This document shows positions 1 to 6,877 of a stretch of 38,620 bases of DNA, piece by piece. The position numbers and the translations under genes were made by a program. The notes below the pieces were generated by a model. It was given only the letters and a program-made list of their open reading frames with translations, was not told where the DNA came from and did not search any database. The DNA is from UBA1672 sp050633325 (GTDB lineage: Bacteria; Pseudomonadota; Alphaproteobacteria; Micavibrionales; Micavibrionaceae). The stretch's first letter is position 1. Each line of letters starts with the position of its first letter. The stretch is from contig JBOEGH010000012.1 of the NCBI GenBank assembly GCA_050633325.1, positions 1 to 38,620 on the forward strand, written 5' to 3'.

Positions 1-13
1 TAAAACGTCGCAT

Positions 14-89
14 TGGTATCCCGTACGGGATTCGAACCCGTGTTGCCGCCGTGAAAGGGCAGTGTCCTAGGCCTCTAGACGAACGGGAC
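14..89 (-). tRNA. tRNA-Glu (anticodon UUC)
   Basis: The reverse strand folds as a complete 76-nt tRNA with an encoded CCA end. The anticodon loop CTTTCAC sits in a 5-bp stem and gives anticodon TTC (Glu). The T arm is ACGGG/CCCGT around TTCGAAT. The acceptor stem GTCCCGT/ACGGGAT has a G1-U72 wobble at its top, and the discriminator base is A73. E. coli tRNA-Glu has G1-C72 and G73, so the acceptor end is unusual by that comparison. It is the last gene of a minus-strand run, beyond the terminator at 297-331, so it is probably transcribed from its own promoter in 90-296, which I could not pick out. Confidence 0.97.
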
Positions 90-296
90 ACAGAAAAAAT
101 CATGCGATTTCGTTAAGGCGTGTGGTGTTATAGTCTTTTACGGCGTTATAAATCAAGCCTTTTTTTCAAAAAAATAAAAGTTTATTTACAAGAGCACCGT
201 GAAACATGAAAACTGCACAAAAATAAGCAGAATAATCGCTAAACAAGCACACTAAATAACATAAAAAAAATCGCGAGAAATAACCCCACCAACCAT

Positions 297-331
297 AAAA
301 AAAGCCGCCTACTACGAACGTATCAGGCAAC
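297..331 (-). terminator. Rho-independent terminator after the mtn-side operon
   Basis: On the minus strand, 37 bp after the stop of the unknown acidic gene, GTTGCCT pairs with AGGCGGC. This is a 7-bp stem with two G-U pairs; TAC/GTA can extend it across a small internal loop. It is followed directly by seven U residues. The position fits the end of the transcript that includes the mtn genes and separates it from tRNA-Glu. Confidence 0.7.
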
Positions 332-367
332 TTTATAAATAAATATTAAGCTCAATCGCAAAAATTA

Positions 368-1093
368 CTAACCAAATTTAAACGATGAACCTTCGTTCTG
401 GTCGAAAGTATTATCAACCAACGGACGGTTATCAGTAATCTCCGGATCAGAACCAACCAACGGCTTAACATCAAGGTCACCATTCGCAATTTGCAAATTA
501 ACAAACCCTTGATCAAGGTCCTGAATATAATCAGTCATTGGTATATTATTGTCCTCTGCCAAATCAAAGAACACCTCCACAGTTGCGCGCGGATCATCCG
601 GACCACCGGCAGCCATAGCATGATTTAAATCACTCTCAGGAACGCCAGCAGAAAGCAATTGCTCATAAACTGTTGCTATTGCTGCTTCCAGTTCCCATTC
701 TGTCTCGCCGATAGTTGCCATATCAGGAGTAAGATACACAAGCTCTTCAGCTTCAGACGCGGCATTTTCAACCAACTCATCCTCAGCTATGCGTGCTTTT
801 TGACTAACATTAGAGCTTTTATCTATATCAGCGGCCTCACGCCCCTCCATAGATTTATCAATTAACTTACCAAGACCGGCAAGCTTAACGCCCGCCTTAC
901 CACCAGCAGCATCCATAGAATCGCGCACAACTGACAATGCCCCCTCATTAGAGTCATTACCATTGCGTCTTGCAAAATCATCGTATTCTGCCAAAGTATT
1001 AGGATTAGCATCCGCTAACATATTCTCATAAAGAACATTATTAGCCTCTGCGCTATCAGATCTTTCATTAAAATTCTGATTTAAAGTTACCAT
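368..1093 (-). CDS. Acidic protein of unknown function (241 aa)
   Basis: I do not recognise a family. The protein is rich in Asp, Glu, Asn and Ala and has no signal peptide, lipobox or membrane segment. Residues about 60-85 form a Gly/Ala/Lys-rich stretch. Residues about 95-175 look helical and Glu/Ala-rich, and the C-terminal 60 residues look disordered and acidic. A GGTGGG stretch lies just before the ATG and could act as a ribosome-binding site. It lies 68 bp downstream of mtnA on the same strand and ahead of the terminator at 297-331, so it may be the last gene of that transcript. Nothing links it to methionine salvage except position. It is probably a real gene, because the frame is long, has an ATG start and is followed by a terminator. 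Confidence 0.75.
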   Translation of the reverse strand: MVTLNQNFNERSDSAEANNVLYENMLADANPNTLAEYDDFARRNGNDSNEGALSVVRDSMDAAGGKAGVKLAGLGKLIDKSMEGREAADIDKSSNVSQKARIAEDELVENAASEAEELVYLTPDMATIGETEWELEAAIATVYEQLLSAGVPESDLNHAMAAGGPDDPRATVEVFFDLAEDNNIPMTDYIQDLDQGFVNLQIANGDLDVKPLVGSDPEITDNRPLVDNTFDQNEGSSFKFG

Positions 1094-1161
1094 AACCCAC
1101 CCAAAATTGTTATTTTTCCTATTCTACACTGAAAACAAGAAAAAACACAAATAGATTCACC

Positions 1162-2268
1162 CTAAGCACAGTCCTTTTCCATAGAAAAGTCCATGAACAC
1201 AGGGTCATCACTGCTACCGTTACAGACTTTTTCCAATATTCCACGCTCGGTTATATATCCGGTAACAAGTCTGGATGGAGTTATATCAAAGGCAGGGTTT
1301 GATGCATCAGATAACGTAATCTTGAACTCCTCAACATTACCTTCAGGTGTCAATCCACTCATATGAGTGACCTCTTGTGAACTGCGCCCTTCAATCGGTA
1401 TCATATCACCGCTTTCCATTGAATAATCAATGGTCGGGTAAGGAAGAGCAATATAGAATGGTACGTTGTTATCCTTTGCCGCCAAAGCTTTCAGGTATGT
1501 CCCTATCTTATTACAAACATCACCATTTCTGGTAACGCGATCTGTTCCGACAAGGCAAAGATCAACATCCCCGATTTGCATCAAATGGCCACCGGCATTA
1601 TCGGCAATAACGGTATGTGGCACACCATGTTGTTGTAATTCATACGCGGTCAACAACGCCCCCTGATTACGAGGACGTGTTTCATCAACCCAAACATGAA
1701 TATCAATACCCTCATCATGCGCCATATATATAGGTGAACTGATCGTGCCGTAATCAACAGTCGCCAACCAACCTGCGTTACAGTGAGTTAATATATTTAA
1801 AGTCTCGCCACCTTTATCTTTTGACATTTGCCTCAGTAACGGCAAGCCACTTAAACCAATGTTGCGATTAATTTCAACATCCTCATCACAAATCTCTGCA
1901 GCACGCTTATAAGCCGCGGCTACGCGCTCACCCCCTTGCGATTCCTTAACCGCTGAAACCATCTCATCCAATGCCCAGCGAAGGTTAACCGCAGTAGGCC
2001 TAGTTGCAAGCAAGGTGTCATATGCAGCATTCATATTTTCATCTGATGCATCATCGCGTAGAGCCAAGCACATCCCATATGCAGCCGTTGCAGCAATCAT
2101 TGGTGCGCCACGTGTCCACATCTCAGCTATAGCCCTCGCAGCTTGCTCCATTTTCGTCAGTTGGACATGAACCAAATCCCAAGGCAATTTACGCTGGTCA
2201 AAGATCCTAACCGACCAACCATCATCATTTAATGCTATAGACCTGTAGTGAGTACCATTAATTTTCAT
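1162..2268 (-). CDS. mtnA: S-methyl-5-thioribose-1-phosphate isomerase MtnA
   Basis: This enzyme converts methylthioribose-1-phosphate to methylthioribulose-1-phosphate, the entry step of the cytoplasmic methionine salvage pathway encoded here. The 368-aa length fits the MtnA branch of the eIF2B-like isomerases. Visible motifs are RGAP at 53-56, catalytic Cys163 in THCNAGWLAT, and catalytic Asp243 in GTDRVTRNGD; these match Cys160/Asp240 of the Bacillus enzyme in spacing. The start codon overlaps the mtnC stop by one base (TAATG), so translation is probably coupled. It is the fourth mtn gene, after mtnB, mtnD and mtnC. The gene that makes its substrate (mtnK or mtnP) is not in the window. Confidence 0.96.
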   Translation of the reverse strand: MKINGTHYRSIALNDDGWSVRIFDQRKLPWDLVHVQLTKMEQAARAIAEMWTRGAPMIAATAAYGMCLALRDDASDENMNAAYDTLLATRPTAVNLRWALDEMVSAVKESQGGERVAAAYKRAAEICDEDVEINRNIGLSGLPLLRQMSKDKGGETLNILTHCNAGWLATVDYGTISSPIYMAHDEGIDIHVWVDETRPRNQGALLTAYELQQHGVPHTVIADNAGGHLMQIGDVDLCLVGTDRVTRNGDVCNKIGTYLKALAAKDNNVPFYIALPYPTIDYSMESGDMIPIEGRSSQEVTHMSGLTPEGNVEEFKITLSDASNPAFDITPSRLVTGYITERGILEKVCNGSSDDPVFMDFSMEKDCA

Positions 2269-2963
2269 TACGCATCCACCGCTTCTTTCAAAATATCATC
2301 GAAGTTAGAAACCACATCATAGCCCAAAATGTTTGAACTGTTATTATCCCTGTCCAGAACCACGACACTCATGCCCGCAGTTGAGGCTGCGGATATCTCA
2401 TCTACGCAATCAGATAAAAATAACACTTCCTCAGGGACGCAATCTATAACTGATGCAATTTCAGTATACGATTCGACATCCTTCTTACCGCCTGTTGTCG
2501 TATCAAAATACCCTGAGAAAAGATCATTAATGTCACCAACATTAGTATGGCCAAACAACATTTTTTGCGCCGGAACAGAACCAGACGAATAAACATATAA
2601 ATCAATGCCTTGATCTGACCATTTCTTTAACCCGACAAGCGCATCATCATATATATGGCCGACCAACTCTCCTGAATTATAACCCTCTTCCCAGATCATT
2701 CCTTGCAAAGCTTTAAGTGGTGTAATTTTTTGATCCTCATCAATATAGCGCAGCAAAACTTCAATAACTTCTTCTGTGCTCAATCCTGAGTTTTTCTCAA
2801 CTTCCCTGACATCATCCAACAATTCACTAATTTCAGCTTCATTGTCCAATACAAAATCAGACATTTTCTTATATGCATAAGGGAATAAAGTATCCTTAAC
2901 AAAGGAAAGAGAACTGGTAGTACCCTCTATATCGGTAACAATAGCTTTTATCTTTTTACTCAT
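2268..2963 (-). CDS. mtnC: Enolase-phosphatase E1 MtnC (acireductone synthase)
   Basis: A HAD-superfamily enzyme that enolises and then dephosphorylates 2,3-diketo-5-methylthiopentyl-1-phosphate to give acireductone, the substrate of MtnD. The 231-aa length is typical. HAD motif I is D11-x-E13 in VTDIEGTT, where the Glu is typical of the E1 enzymes. Motif II is YSSGS (125-129), motif III is the lysine pair at 160-161, and motif IV is D185/D188 in FLSDCVDE. The start overlaps the stop of mtnD by 4 bp and the stop meets mtnA in TAATG. This single fused MtnC takes the place of the MtnW/MtnX pair of Bacillus. Confidence 0.95.
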   Translation of the reverse strand: MSKKIKAIVTDIEGTTSSLSFVKDTLFPYAYKKMSDFVLDNEAEISELLDDVREVEKNSGLSTEEVIEVLLRYIDEDQKITPLKALQGMIWEEGYNSGELVGHIYDDALVGLKKWSDQGIDLYVYSSGSVPAQKMLFGHTNVGDINDLFSGYFDTTTGGKKDVESYTEIASVIDCVPEEVLFLSDCVDEISAASTAGMSVVVLDRDNNSSNILGYDVVSNFDDILKEAVDA

Positions 2964-3520
2964 GCTGCACTCACATTTTGTTCAAATTTAGGAAATTTAT
3001 CGGCAATATCATCACCAGTATAGTCTGCGACCCACCCCTCCTTAGAGGTGAAAAGTCGTATACATGTTAAATTTGGTTCTTCCCCCATATCAAACCAATG
3101 GCGAGTATCCGTTGGCACGCTAATAAGGTCTCCACGTTCGCACAATGTCATATATACACGACCATCAACACGCAGATAGAATATACCTGAACCCTCAACA
3201 AAGAATCTAACCTCGTCTTCGCTATGCGTATGTTCGCTTAAAAACTTTTGGCGCAATTCATCTTTTTGTGGATGATCGGAACTCAATCTAATCACATCAA
3301 CGGACTGATATCCATTTTCATCCTTAAGCCTTTGTATATCGGCATCATAGGCGAGCATAACTGCATCATTATCAGCATCACTAGCCAATGGTGATTGCGT
3401 TTCCCAACGTTCAAACCTTACACCAATATTGCCAAGCTCTTTCGATATAACATCACCATCAGTTGTTTCCAACGTAATATCATCAGGACTTTTATCAGGA
3501 TATATTGTTAAACGGCTCAT
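2960..3520 (-). CDS. mtnD: Acireductone dioxygenase MtnD
   Basis: A cupin-fold metalloenzyme that oxidises acireductone. With Fe it yields the keto-acid precursor of methionine plus formate; with Ni it yields an off-pathway product plus CO. The metal ligands are all present: His97, His99 and Glu103 in HTHSEDE, and His141 in DTRHWF. Each is one residue later than in the Klebsiella enzyme (96, 98, 102, 140). At 186 aa the length is close to the family norm. It overlaps mtnB and mtnC by 4 bp each (ATGA), which indicates a tightly coupled operon. Sequence alone does not show which metal is used. Confidence 0.96.
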   Translation of the reverse strand: MSRLTIYPDKSPDDITLETTDGDVISKELGNIGVRFERWETQSPLASDADNDAVMLAYDADIQRLKDENGYQSVDVIRLSSDHPQKDELRQKFLSEHTHSEDEVRFFVEGSGIFYLRVDGRVYMTLCERGDLISVPTDTRHWFDMGEEPNLTCIRLFTSKEGWVADYTGDDIADKFPKFEQNVSAA

Positions 3521-4140
3521 ACATGACCTCCTATTTGCTTCATATGCATTTCACAAGACAACAGCATTTCCGTTGCTTCAATAACTCTTTCTGCCTCTGC
3601 CATATCGCGCCCCCACCCGTATATACCATGACCACGTATCAAATATGCCGGTATATTAGGTGATGATTTAAGAACCTCACTAACAGTAGAACTAAGATCA
3701 TCCATATCTTGGGTATTATCAAATATTGGCAATCGAACCGAAATATCGTGAGTATCCACCCCTTTATATGCTTTTAACATTTCATACCCACTAAGAACTA
3801 AAAACTTATCTTTGGGCATTAATCTGGTCAAAACACTACACGCAACTGAATGAGTATGCAAAACAGCATTAACGTCAGGGTACAACTCATATAACACAGA
3901 ATGCAGCAAAGTTTCAGCAGACGGCCTTTTATCTTCCAAAGGGCTGCCGTCTAAATTTGCACGCATTATTTCATGTTTTTGCAATTGGCCTTTATGTGCA
4001 CCTGATACCGTTATCGCCATTTCACCATCAATTGTGCGCATAGAATAATTACCGCTTGTCGCGGGGGCAAGTTGCATACTATCCAGACGATTTCCCGCCC
4101 TAATAATATCACTTACAGCATTTTCATAGGATAATATCAT
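3517..4140 (-). CDS. mtnB: Methylthioribulose-1-phosphate dehydratase MtnB
   Basis: A class II aldolase-fold Zn enzyme that dehydrates methylthioribulose-1-phosphate to the diketo compound used by MtnC. The Zn ligands are visible as His95 and His97 in LHTHS and His171 in IRGHGIYGWG. ATSGNYS (27-33) is the usual phosphate-binding region. At 207 aa it has full family length. It is the first of the four mtn genes and starts 48 bp after the stop of the amidotransferase gene. No strong Shine-Dalgarno sequence precedes the ATG; AT-rich sequence in the 48-bp gap could hold a promoter, but I cannot define one. Confidence 0.95.
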   Translation of the reverse strand: MILSYENAVSDIIRAGNRLDSMQLAPATSGNYSMRTIDGEMAITVSGAHKGQLQKHEIMRANLDGSPLEDKRPSAETLLHSVLYELYPDVNAVLHTHSVACSVLTRLMPKDKFLVLSGYEMLKAYKGVDTHDISVRLPIFDNTQDMDDLSSTVSEVLKSSPNIPAYLIRGHGIYGWGRDMAEAERVIEATEMLLSCEMHMKQIGGHV

Positions 4141-4188
4141 AGGGTTTTTATACCCAGAGGTTAGATAATACGCAAACCTATTCGCATT

Positions 4189-5028
4189 CTAATCCATAAA
4201 TTTATCTATTGTAACTTCACTTTTATAGACTGTAGAAAATGAGTTATCCGGAATTTCATTCCATTTATTATCGTAACGATCCAAAGGCTCGGAAACCAAA
4301 ACAATATTATCTTCAGGGAAATAAGCAGTAGAATCAACAGATAGGCTTGTGTCATTTATCCATCCGGAATTTGATGAATAGAATTGTGTTTTACTTTTAG
4401 CATTATGAGCATAGCGCAACGTATGCACTTTTTGACCATTGCTTAATGCACATGATAAATTCAAATGCCCGTCAACTCCATTATCAACAAGAGCCTTCTT
4501 TACGCGATCCACCATTTTCTGTAAGGCCAACTTTGGATTATCCTGCAACCCGTAAGTTAAAGCCAAATAAAAGAATGTCTCGCTGTCTGTTGTTCCCTTT
4601 AATTCCGGGAACAAATCAGGTGCGATAGACATTTGAAGATCACGGCGTATCTTATTAAAATCACTAACATCTCCATTATGCTGGAACAGCCAATTTTTAT
4701 ATTTAAACGGGTGACAGTTTGCGCGTTGCACAGCCCCTGTAGTTGTTGCACGAACATGCGCAAAAAAGATACGCGCACGTATTTGACGACATAATTCATG
4801 TAAATTATTATTACTCCAAGCTGGTCTTTCATCTTTATACAAGCCTGGATCTTGACGTTCTGCATACCATCCTATGCCAAAACCATCTCCATTTGTACTC
4901 ATCAAGCTACCGTCAGAATGGAAGTTCATTTCCGTATTCAAGCTCTGCTCAACCAAAGAATGCTCCGGCAGGGTGATTAGCTGTTCAATAAAAATCGGTT
5001 GGCCACTATAGGCTATCCATCTACACAT
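4189..5028 (-). CDS. Class II glutamine amidotransferase (YafJ/EgtC-like)
   Basis: An Ntn-hydrolase-type glutaminase domain that fills the whole 279-aa protein. Catalytic Cys2 becomes the N-terminus once Met1 is removed (MCRWIAYSG). NGDGFGIGWY (46-55), HVRA (91-94), NCHPF (104-108) and HNGD (117-120) are the glutamine-site motifs of the family. No synthetase or acceptor domain is attached, so it resembles stand-alone YafJ-type proteins whose substrate is unclear. The start is fixed because Cys must follow Met directly. It lies 48 bp upstream of mtnB on the same strand and could be the first gene of that transcript. A role in methionine salvage is only suggested by position. The upstream gap has a small inverted repeat, ATGCC/GGCAT at 5059-5073, of unknown meaning. 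Confidence 0.88.
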   Translation of the reverse strand: MCRWIAYSGQPIFIEQLITLPEHSLVEQSLNTEMNFHSDGSLMSTNGDGFGIGWYAERQDPGLYKDERPAWSNNNLHELCRQIRARIFFAHVRATTTGAVQRANCHPFKYKNWLFQHNGDVSDFNKIRRDLQMSIAPDLFPELKGTTDSETFFYLALTYGLQDNPKLALQKMVDRVKKALVDNGVDGHLNLSCALSNGQKVHTLRYAHNAKSKTQFYSSNSGWINDTSLSVDSTAYFPEDNIVLVSEPLDRYDNKWNEIPDNSFSTVYKSEVTIDKFMD

Positions 5029-5150
5029 AATAATATACCATTCTTATTTAGATTAACTATGCCAGACAGGCATCTAGAATATTAGAGATAATTCGAACGC
5101 AGGATTTAGTAAATAATATAATTCTAATTATTTAAAAACAGTTAACGAGT

Positions 5151-5179
5151 TTGCATCACATATAAAAAATTCGTATGAT
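5151..5179 (+). promoter_or_regulatory. Sigma-70-type promoter for the RimK-like gene
   Basis: TTGCAT (5151-5156) and TATGAT (5174-5179) are separated by exactly 17 bp. The -10 box matches the consensus at five of six positions; the -35 box is weaker. The predicted leader of about 75 nt holds a 5-bp hairpin, CTTGG/CCAAG, with loop TGAAAG at 5216-5231. A strong Shine-Dalgarno sequence, AAGGAGGG, ends 8 bp before the ATG at 5264. Confidence 0.6.
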
Positions 5180-5263
5180 GCGGCATATTTTAAATAATGG
5201 GTGTGAAATACTGATCTTGGTGAAAGCCAAGGCTGATAAACTCTACTTATAAGGAGGGATAAA

Positions 5264-6169
5264 ATGAAGCCACTAAAAATTGGAATTTTAACAACACAAG
5301 ATGTTGAAGAAAATGATCTTTTAGTAAATGCAGCAAAAAGCTTGGGACATGAAGCAAAGCTACTTTATCACACAAAATGCAGTTTGAGCATTTGCCAAAA
5401 CTCTCCGGAAATATTCTATGAAGAAAAGAAAATCGGAAATGAATTCGATATCATAATACCACGCGTTGACAAACCGCACCCAGAATATGCACTTACGGTT
5501 TTAAGACAATTCGAAGCCATGCATATTTTCACCTCTGAAACACCTAGAGCCATTACAGTAGCGCGTGATAAACTACTTTGCGCACAAAGGTTTCTAAAAG
5601 AAAACATCCCTTTCCCATCTACAGGGTTTGCATATTCCAAAGAAGATTTTGACAGCATCATAAACACAGTAAGTGGCGTACCTTTGATAATTAAACTCGC
5701 CGAAGGAACAGAAGGTGTCGGAGTCTTCCTTGCAGATGACATGAAACACGCCGTAAACCTATTAAAAACATTCAAGCAATTATCAACCCCCTTAATGGTA
5801 CAAAAATTCATAGAGGAATCATCAGGAAAAGACATTAGAGCATTCGTATGTGGTGGCCGTGTTATAGCCGCAGTACAAAGAGAGTCTCAGGACAATGATT
5901 TCCGAGCGAATATTTCACAAGGTGGAACGGCCAAGGCCATTAAACTAACAGAAGAAGAAGAGAGAATTGCGGTAAATGCAACCAAAGCAGTAAAAGTTAA
6001 TGTTGCTGGTGTTGATCTAATACGATCAAATGATGGGCCGCTAGTTATAGAAATAAATACCTCTCTTAAATTCTCCCGCAGATATATGGAAGAGGTCGGA
6101 GAAAGCGCAGCAAATAATATTATCAAAACTGCCATAACCAACTACGAAGACAGCTTGAAATCCAAATAA
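5264..6169 (+). CDS. rimK: RimK-family ATP-grasp amino-acid ligase
   Basis: An ATP-grasp ligase like RimK, which adds glutamate to the C-terminus of ribosomal protein S6. The 301-aa length and collinear motifs match E. coli RimK: IPRVD (65-69), ARDKL (100-104), the nucleotide loop KLAEGTEGVGV (144-154), DFRAN (212-216) and the Mg-binding IEIN (262-265). The next segment differs: RimK has N-A-S-P-G-L-E-G-I-E, while here residues 266-276 read TSLKFSRRYME. The ATP site therefore looks intact, but the acceptor loop has changed, and S6 may not be the target. The gene is monocistronic, with its own promoter, a strong Shine-Dalgarno sequence and a terminator at 6189-6218. No S6 gene or RimB-type peptidase is nearby. 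Confidence 0.85.
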   Translation: MKPLKIGILTTQDVEENDLLVNAAKSLGHEAKLLYHTKCSLSICQNSPEIFYEEKKIGNEFDIIIPRVDKPHPEYALTVLRQFEAMHIFTSETPRAITVARDKLLCAQRFLKENIPFPSTGFAYSKEDFDSIINTVSGVPLIIKLAEGTEGVGVFLADDMKHAVNLLKTFKQLSTPLMVQKFIEESSGKDIRAFVCGGRVIAAVQRESQDNDFRANISQGGTAKAIKLTEEEERIAVNATKAVKVNVAGVDLIRSNDGPLVIEINTSLKFSRRYMEEVGESAANNIIKTAITNYEDSLKSK

Positions 6170-6188
6170 CTCAACTGTTAGATATAAT

Positions 6189-6218
6189 AAAGCCCCCACT
6201 ATAACAGCGGGGGCCTTT
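6189..6218. terminator. Bidirectional Rho-independent terminator
   Basis: AAAGCCCCC pairs with GGGGGCCTTT with one bulged C, around an 11-nt loop. T-rich sequence follows on the plus strand, and the minus strand reads CTTTATTAT after the stem. It lies between the stops of the convergent RimK-like (6169) and phasin (6242) genes and can serve both. Confidence 0.85.
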
Positions 6219-6241
6219 ATATATCCATATGACTTAAATAA

Positions 6242-6619
6242 TTAAGCCGCCATAGATTTTGTTGCTTTTTGAACAGCTTTTGAAACTTCTTTACTAACTG
6301 GGTCAGAGCTCTCAGTTAAGATTTTAACGCCAATTTCTGACATCTTATTTGCTCCACTAACAAAATCATCGAAATTTTCTTTAGCAATTTTATTTTGAGT
6401 TTCCGCAAATTCATTGATTGTCTTACTGCTCATTGCTTGCTTCACAAAATCGCTTTGCTTTGCTGCAGATTGCTGCGTTAATGAAATCATAGTAGACATC
6501 ATGTCTTCCATGCCTTTTACAAAGATCTCACCGGATTTAGCACAAGCATCAGAATATTGTGTTCCAAACTCTTGAGTGTCTTTTATAATCTTATCAAACT
6601 GTGTAGACGTCTTGCTCAT
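6242..6619 (-). CDS. Phasin family protein (PHA granule-associated)
   Basis: A small helical, Lys/Ser/Met-rich protein (125 aa) without signal peptide or membrane segment, of the alphaproteobacterial phasin type. Residues about 10-100 form the long amphipathic helices that coat polyhydroxyalkanoate granules; FGTQYSDACAKSGEIFVKG lies in the conserved core. I place the start at MSKTST because GGAG lies 7 bp before that ATG. A start four codons earlier would lie inside this Shine-Dalgarno sequence. Upstream, the promoter at 6711-6739 is flanked by two TGC-N3-GCA inverted repeats, which suggests repression by a PhaR-type regulator. No PHA synthase or PhaR gene is in the window, so the role in PHA storage rests on family and operators. 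Confidence 0.85.
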   Translation of the reverse strand: MSKTSTQFDKIIKDTQEFGTQYSDACAKSGEIFVKGMEDMMSTMISLTQQSAAKQSDFVKQAMSSKTINEFAETQNKIAKENFDDFVSGANKMSEIGVKILTESSDPVSKEVSKAVQKATKSMAA

Positions 6620-6690
6620 AATAATCTCCATAAAGTCTATAATCGCTAATGCTTAAACAAATTAATTTTACCCAGAAAATATAACAAATG

Positions 6691-6707
6691 TTTTTGCATC
6701 GCACAAT
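6691..6707. promoter_or_regulatory. Putative PhaR-like operator O2, downstream of the phasin -10
   Basis: TTTTTGC-ATC-GCACAAT, an imperfect copy of the 17-bp inverted repeat at 6744-6760. It covers the expected transcription start of the phasin gene and begins 3 bp past its -10 box. The centres of the two copies are 53 bp apart, about five helical turns. Confidence 0.55.
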
Positions 6708-6710
6708 ACA

Positions 6711-6739
6711 GATTTACACCCTATACAACCTAACGTCAA
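6711..6739 (-). promoter_or_regulatory. Phasin gene promoter
   Basis: On the minus strand TTGACG (6739-6734, five of six consensus bases) is followed after 17 bp by TAAATC (6716-6711). The -10 box is weak. Palindromic operators abut the promoter on both sides. The leader to the phasin ATG would be about 85 nt. Confidence 0.55.
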
Positions 6740-6743
6740 GCTC

Positions 6744-6760
6744 TTTGTGCGGCGCACAAA
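6744..6760. promoter_or_regulatory. Putative PhaR-like operator O1, upstream of the phasin -35
   Basis: TTTGTGC-GGC-GCACAAA is a perfect 7-bp inverted repeat with a 3-bp centre. It ends 4 bp before the phasin -35 box. PhaR repressors of PHA genes are known to prefer TGC/GCA-rich palindromes; assigning this site to PhaR is an inference. Confidence 0.6.
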
Positions 6761-6877
6761 AATTGATCCGCTACATTAATTAGACAATTACCGCTAAATG
6801 AAGTAGAATGCTTGAACACTGTCTGGCGCAGTTTTTTCACACTTTATGGCACAATATTTCAATTTGCGGATTTTTTA

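Noticed and set aside
4599..4865. Frame within the glutamine amidotransferase gene
   Set aside because: It is a shadow in another frame of a well-supported gene.
5029..5263. SAM or other methionine-related riboswitch ahead of the mtn-side transcript
   Set aside because: No conserved SAM-riboswitch core was seen; only the small ATGCC/GGCAT repeat at 5059-5073 is present.
6808..6877. ATG at 6808 or TTG at 6812 as start of the carboxypeptidase
   Set aside because: The ATG at 6808 is out of frame, and the TTG adds 22 residues before a normal signal peptide without a Shine-Dalgarno sequence.
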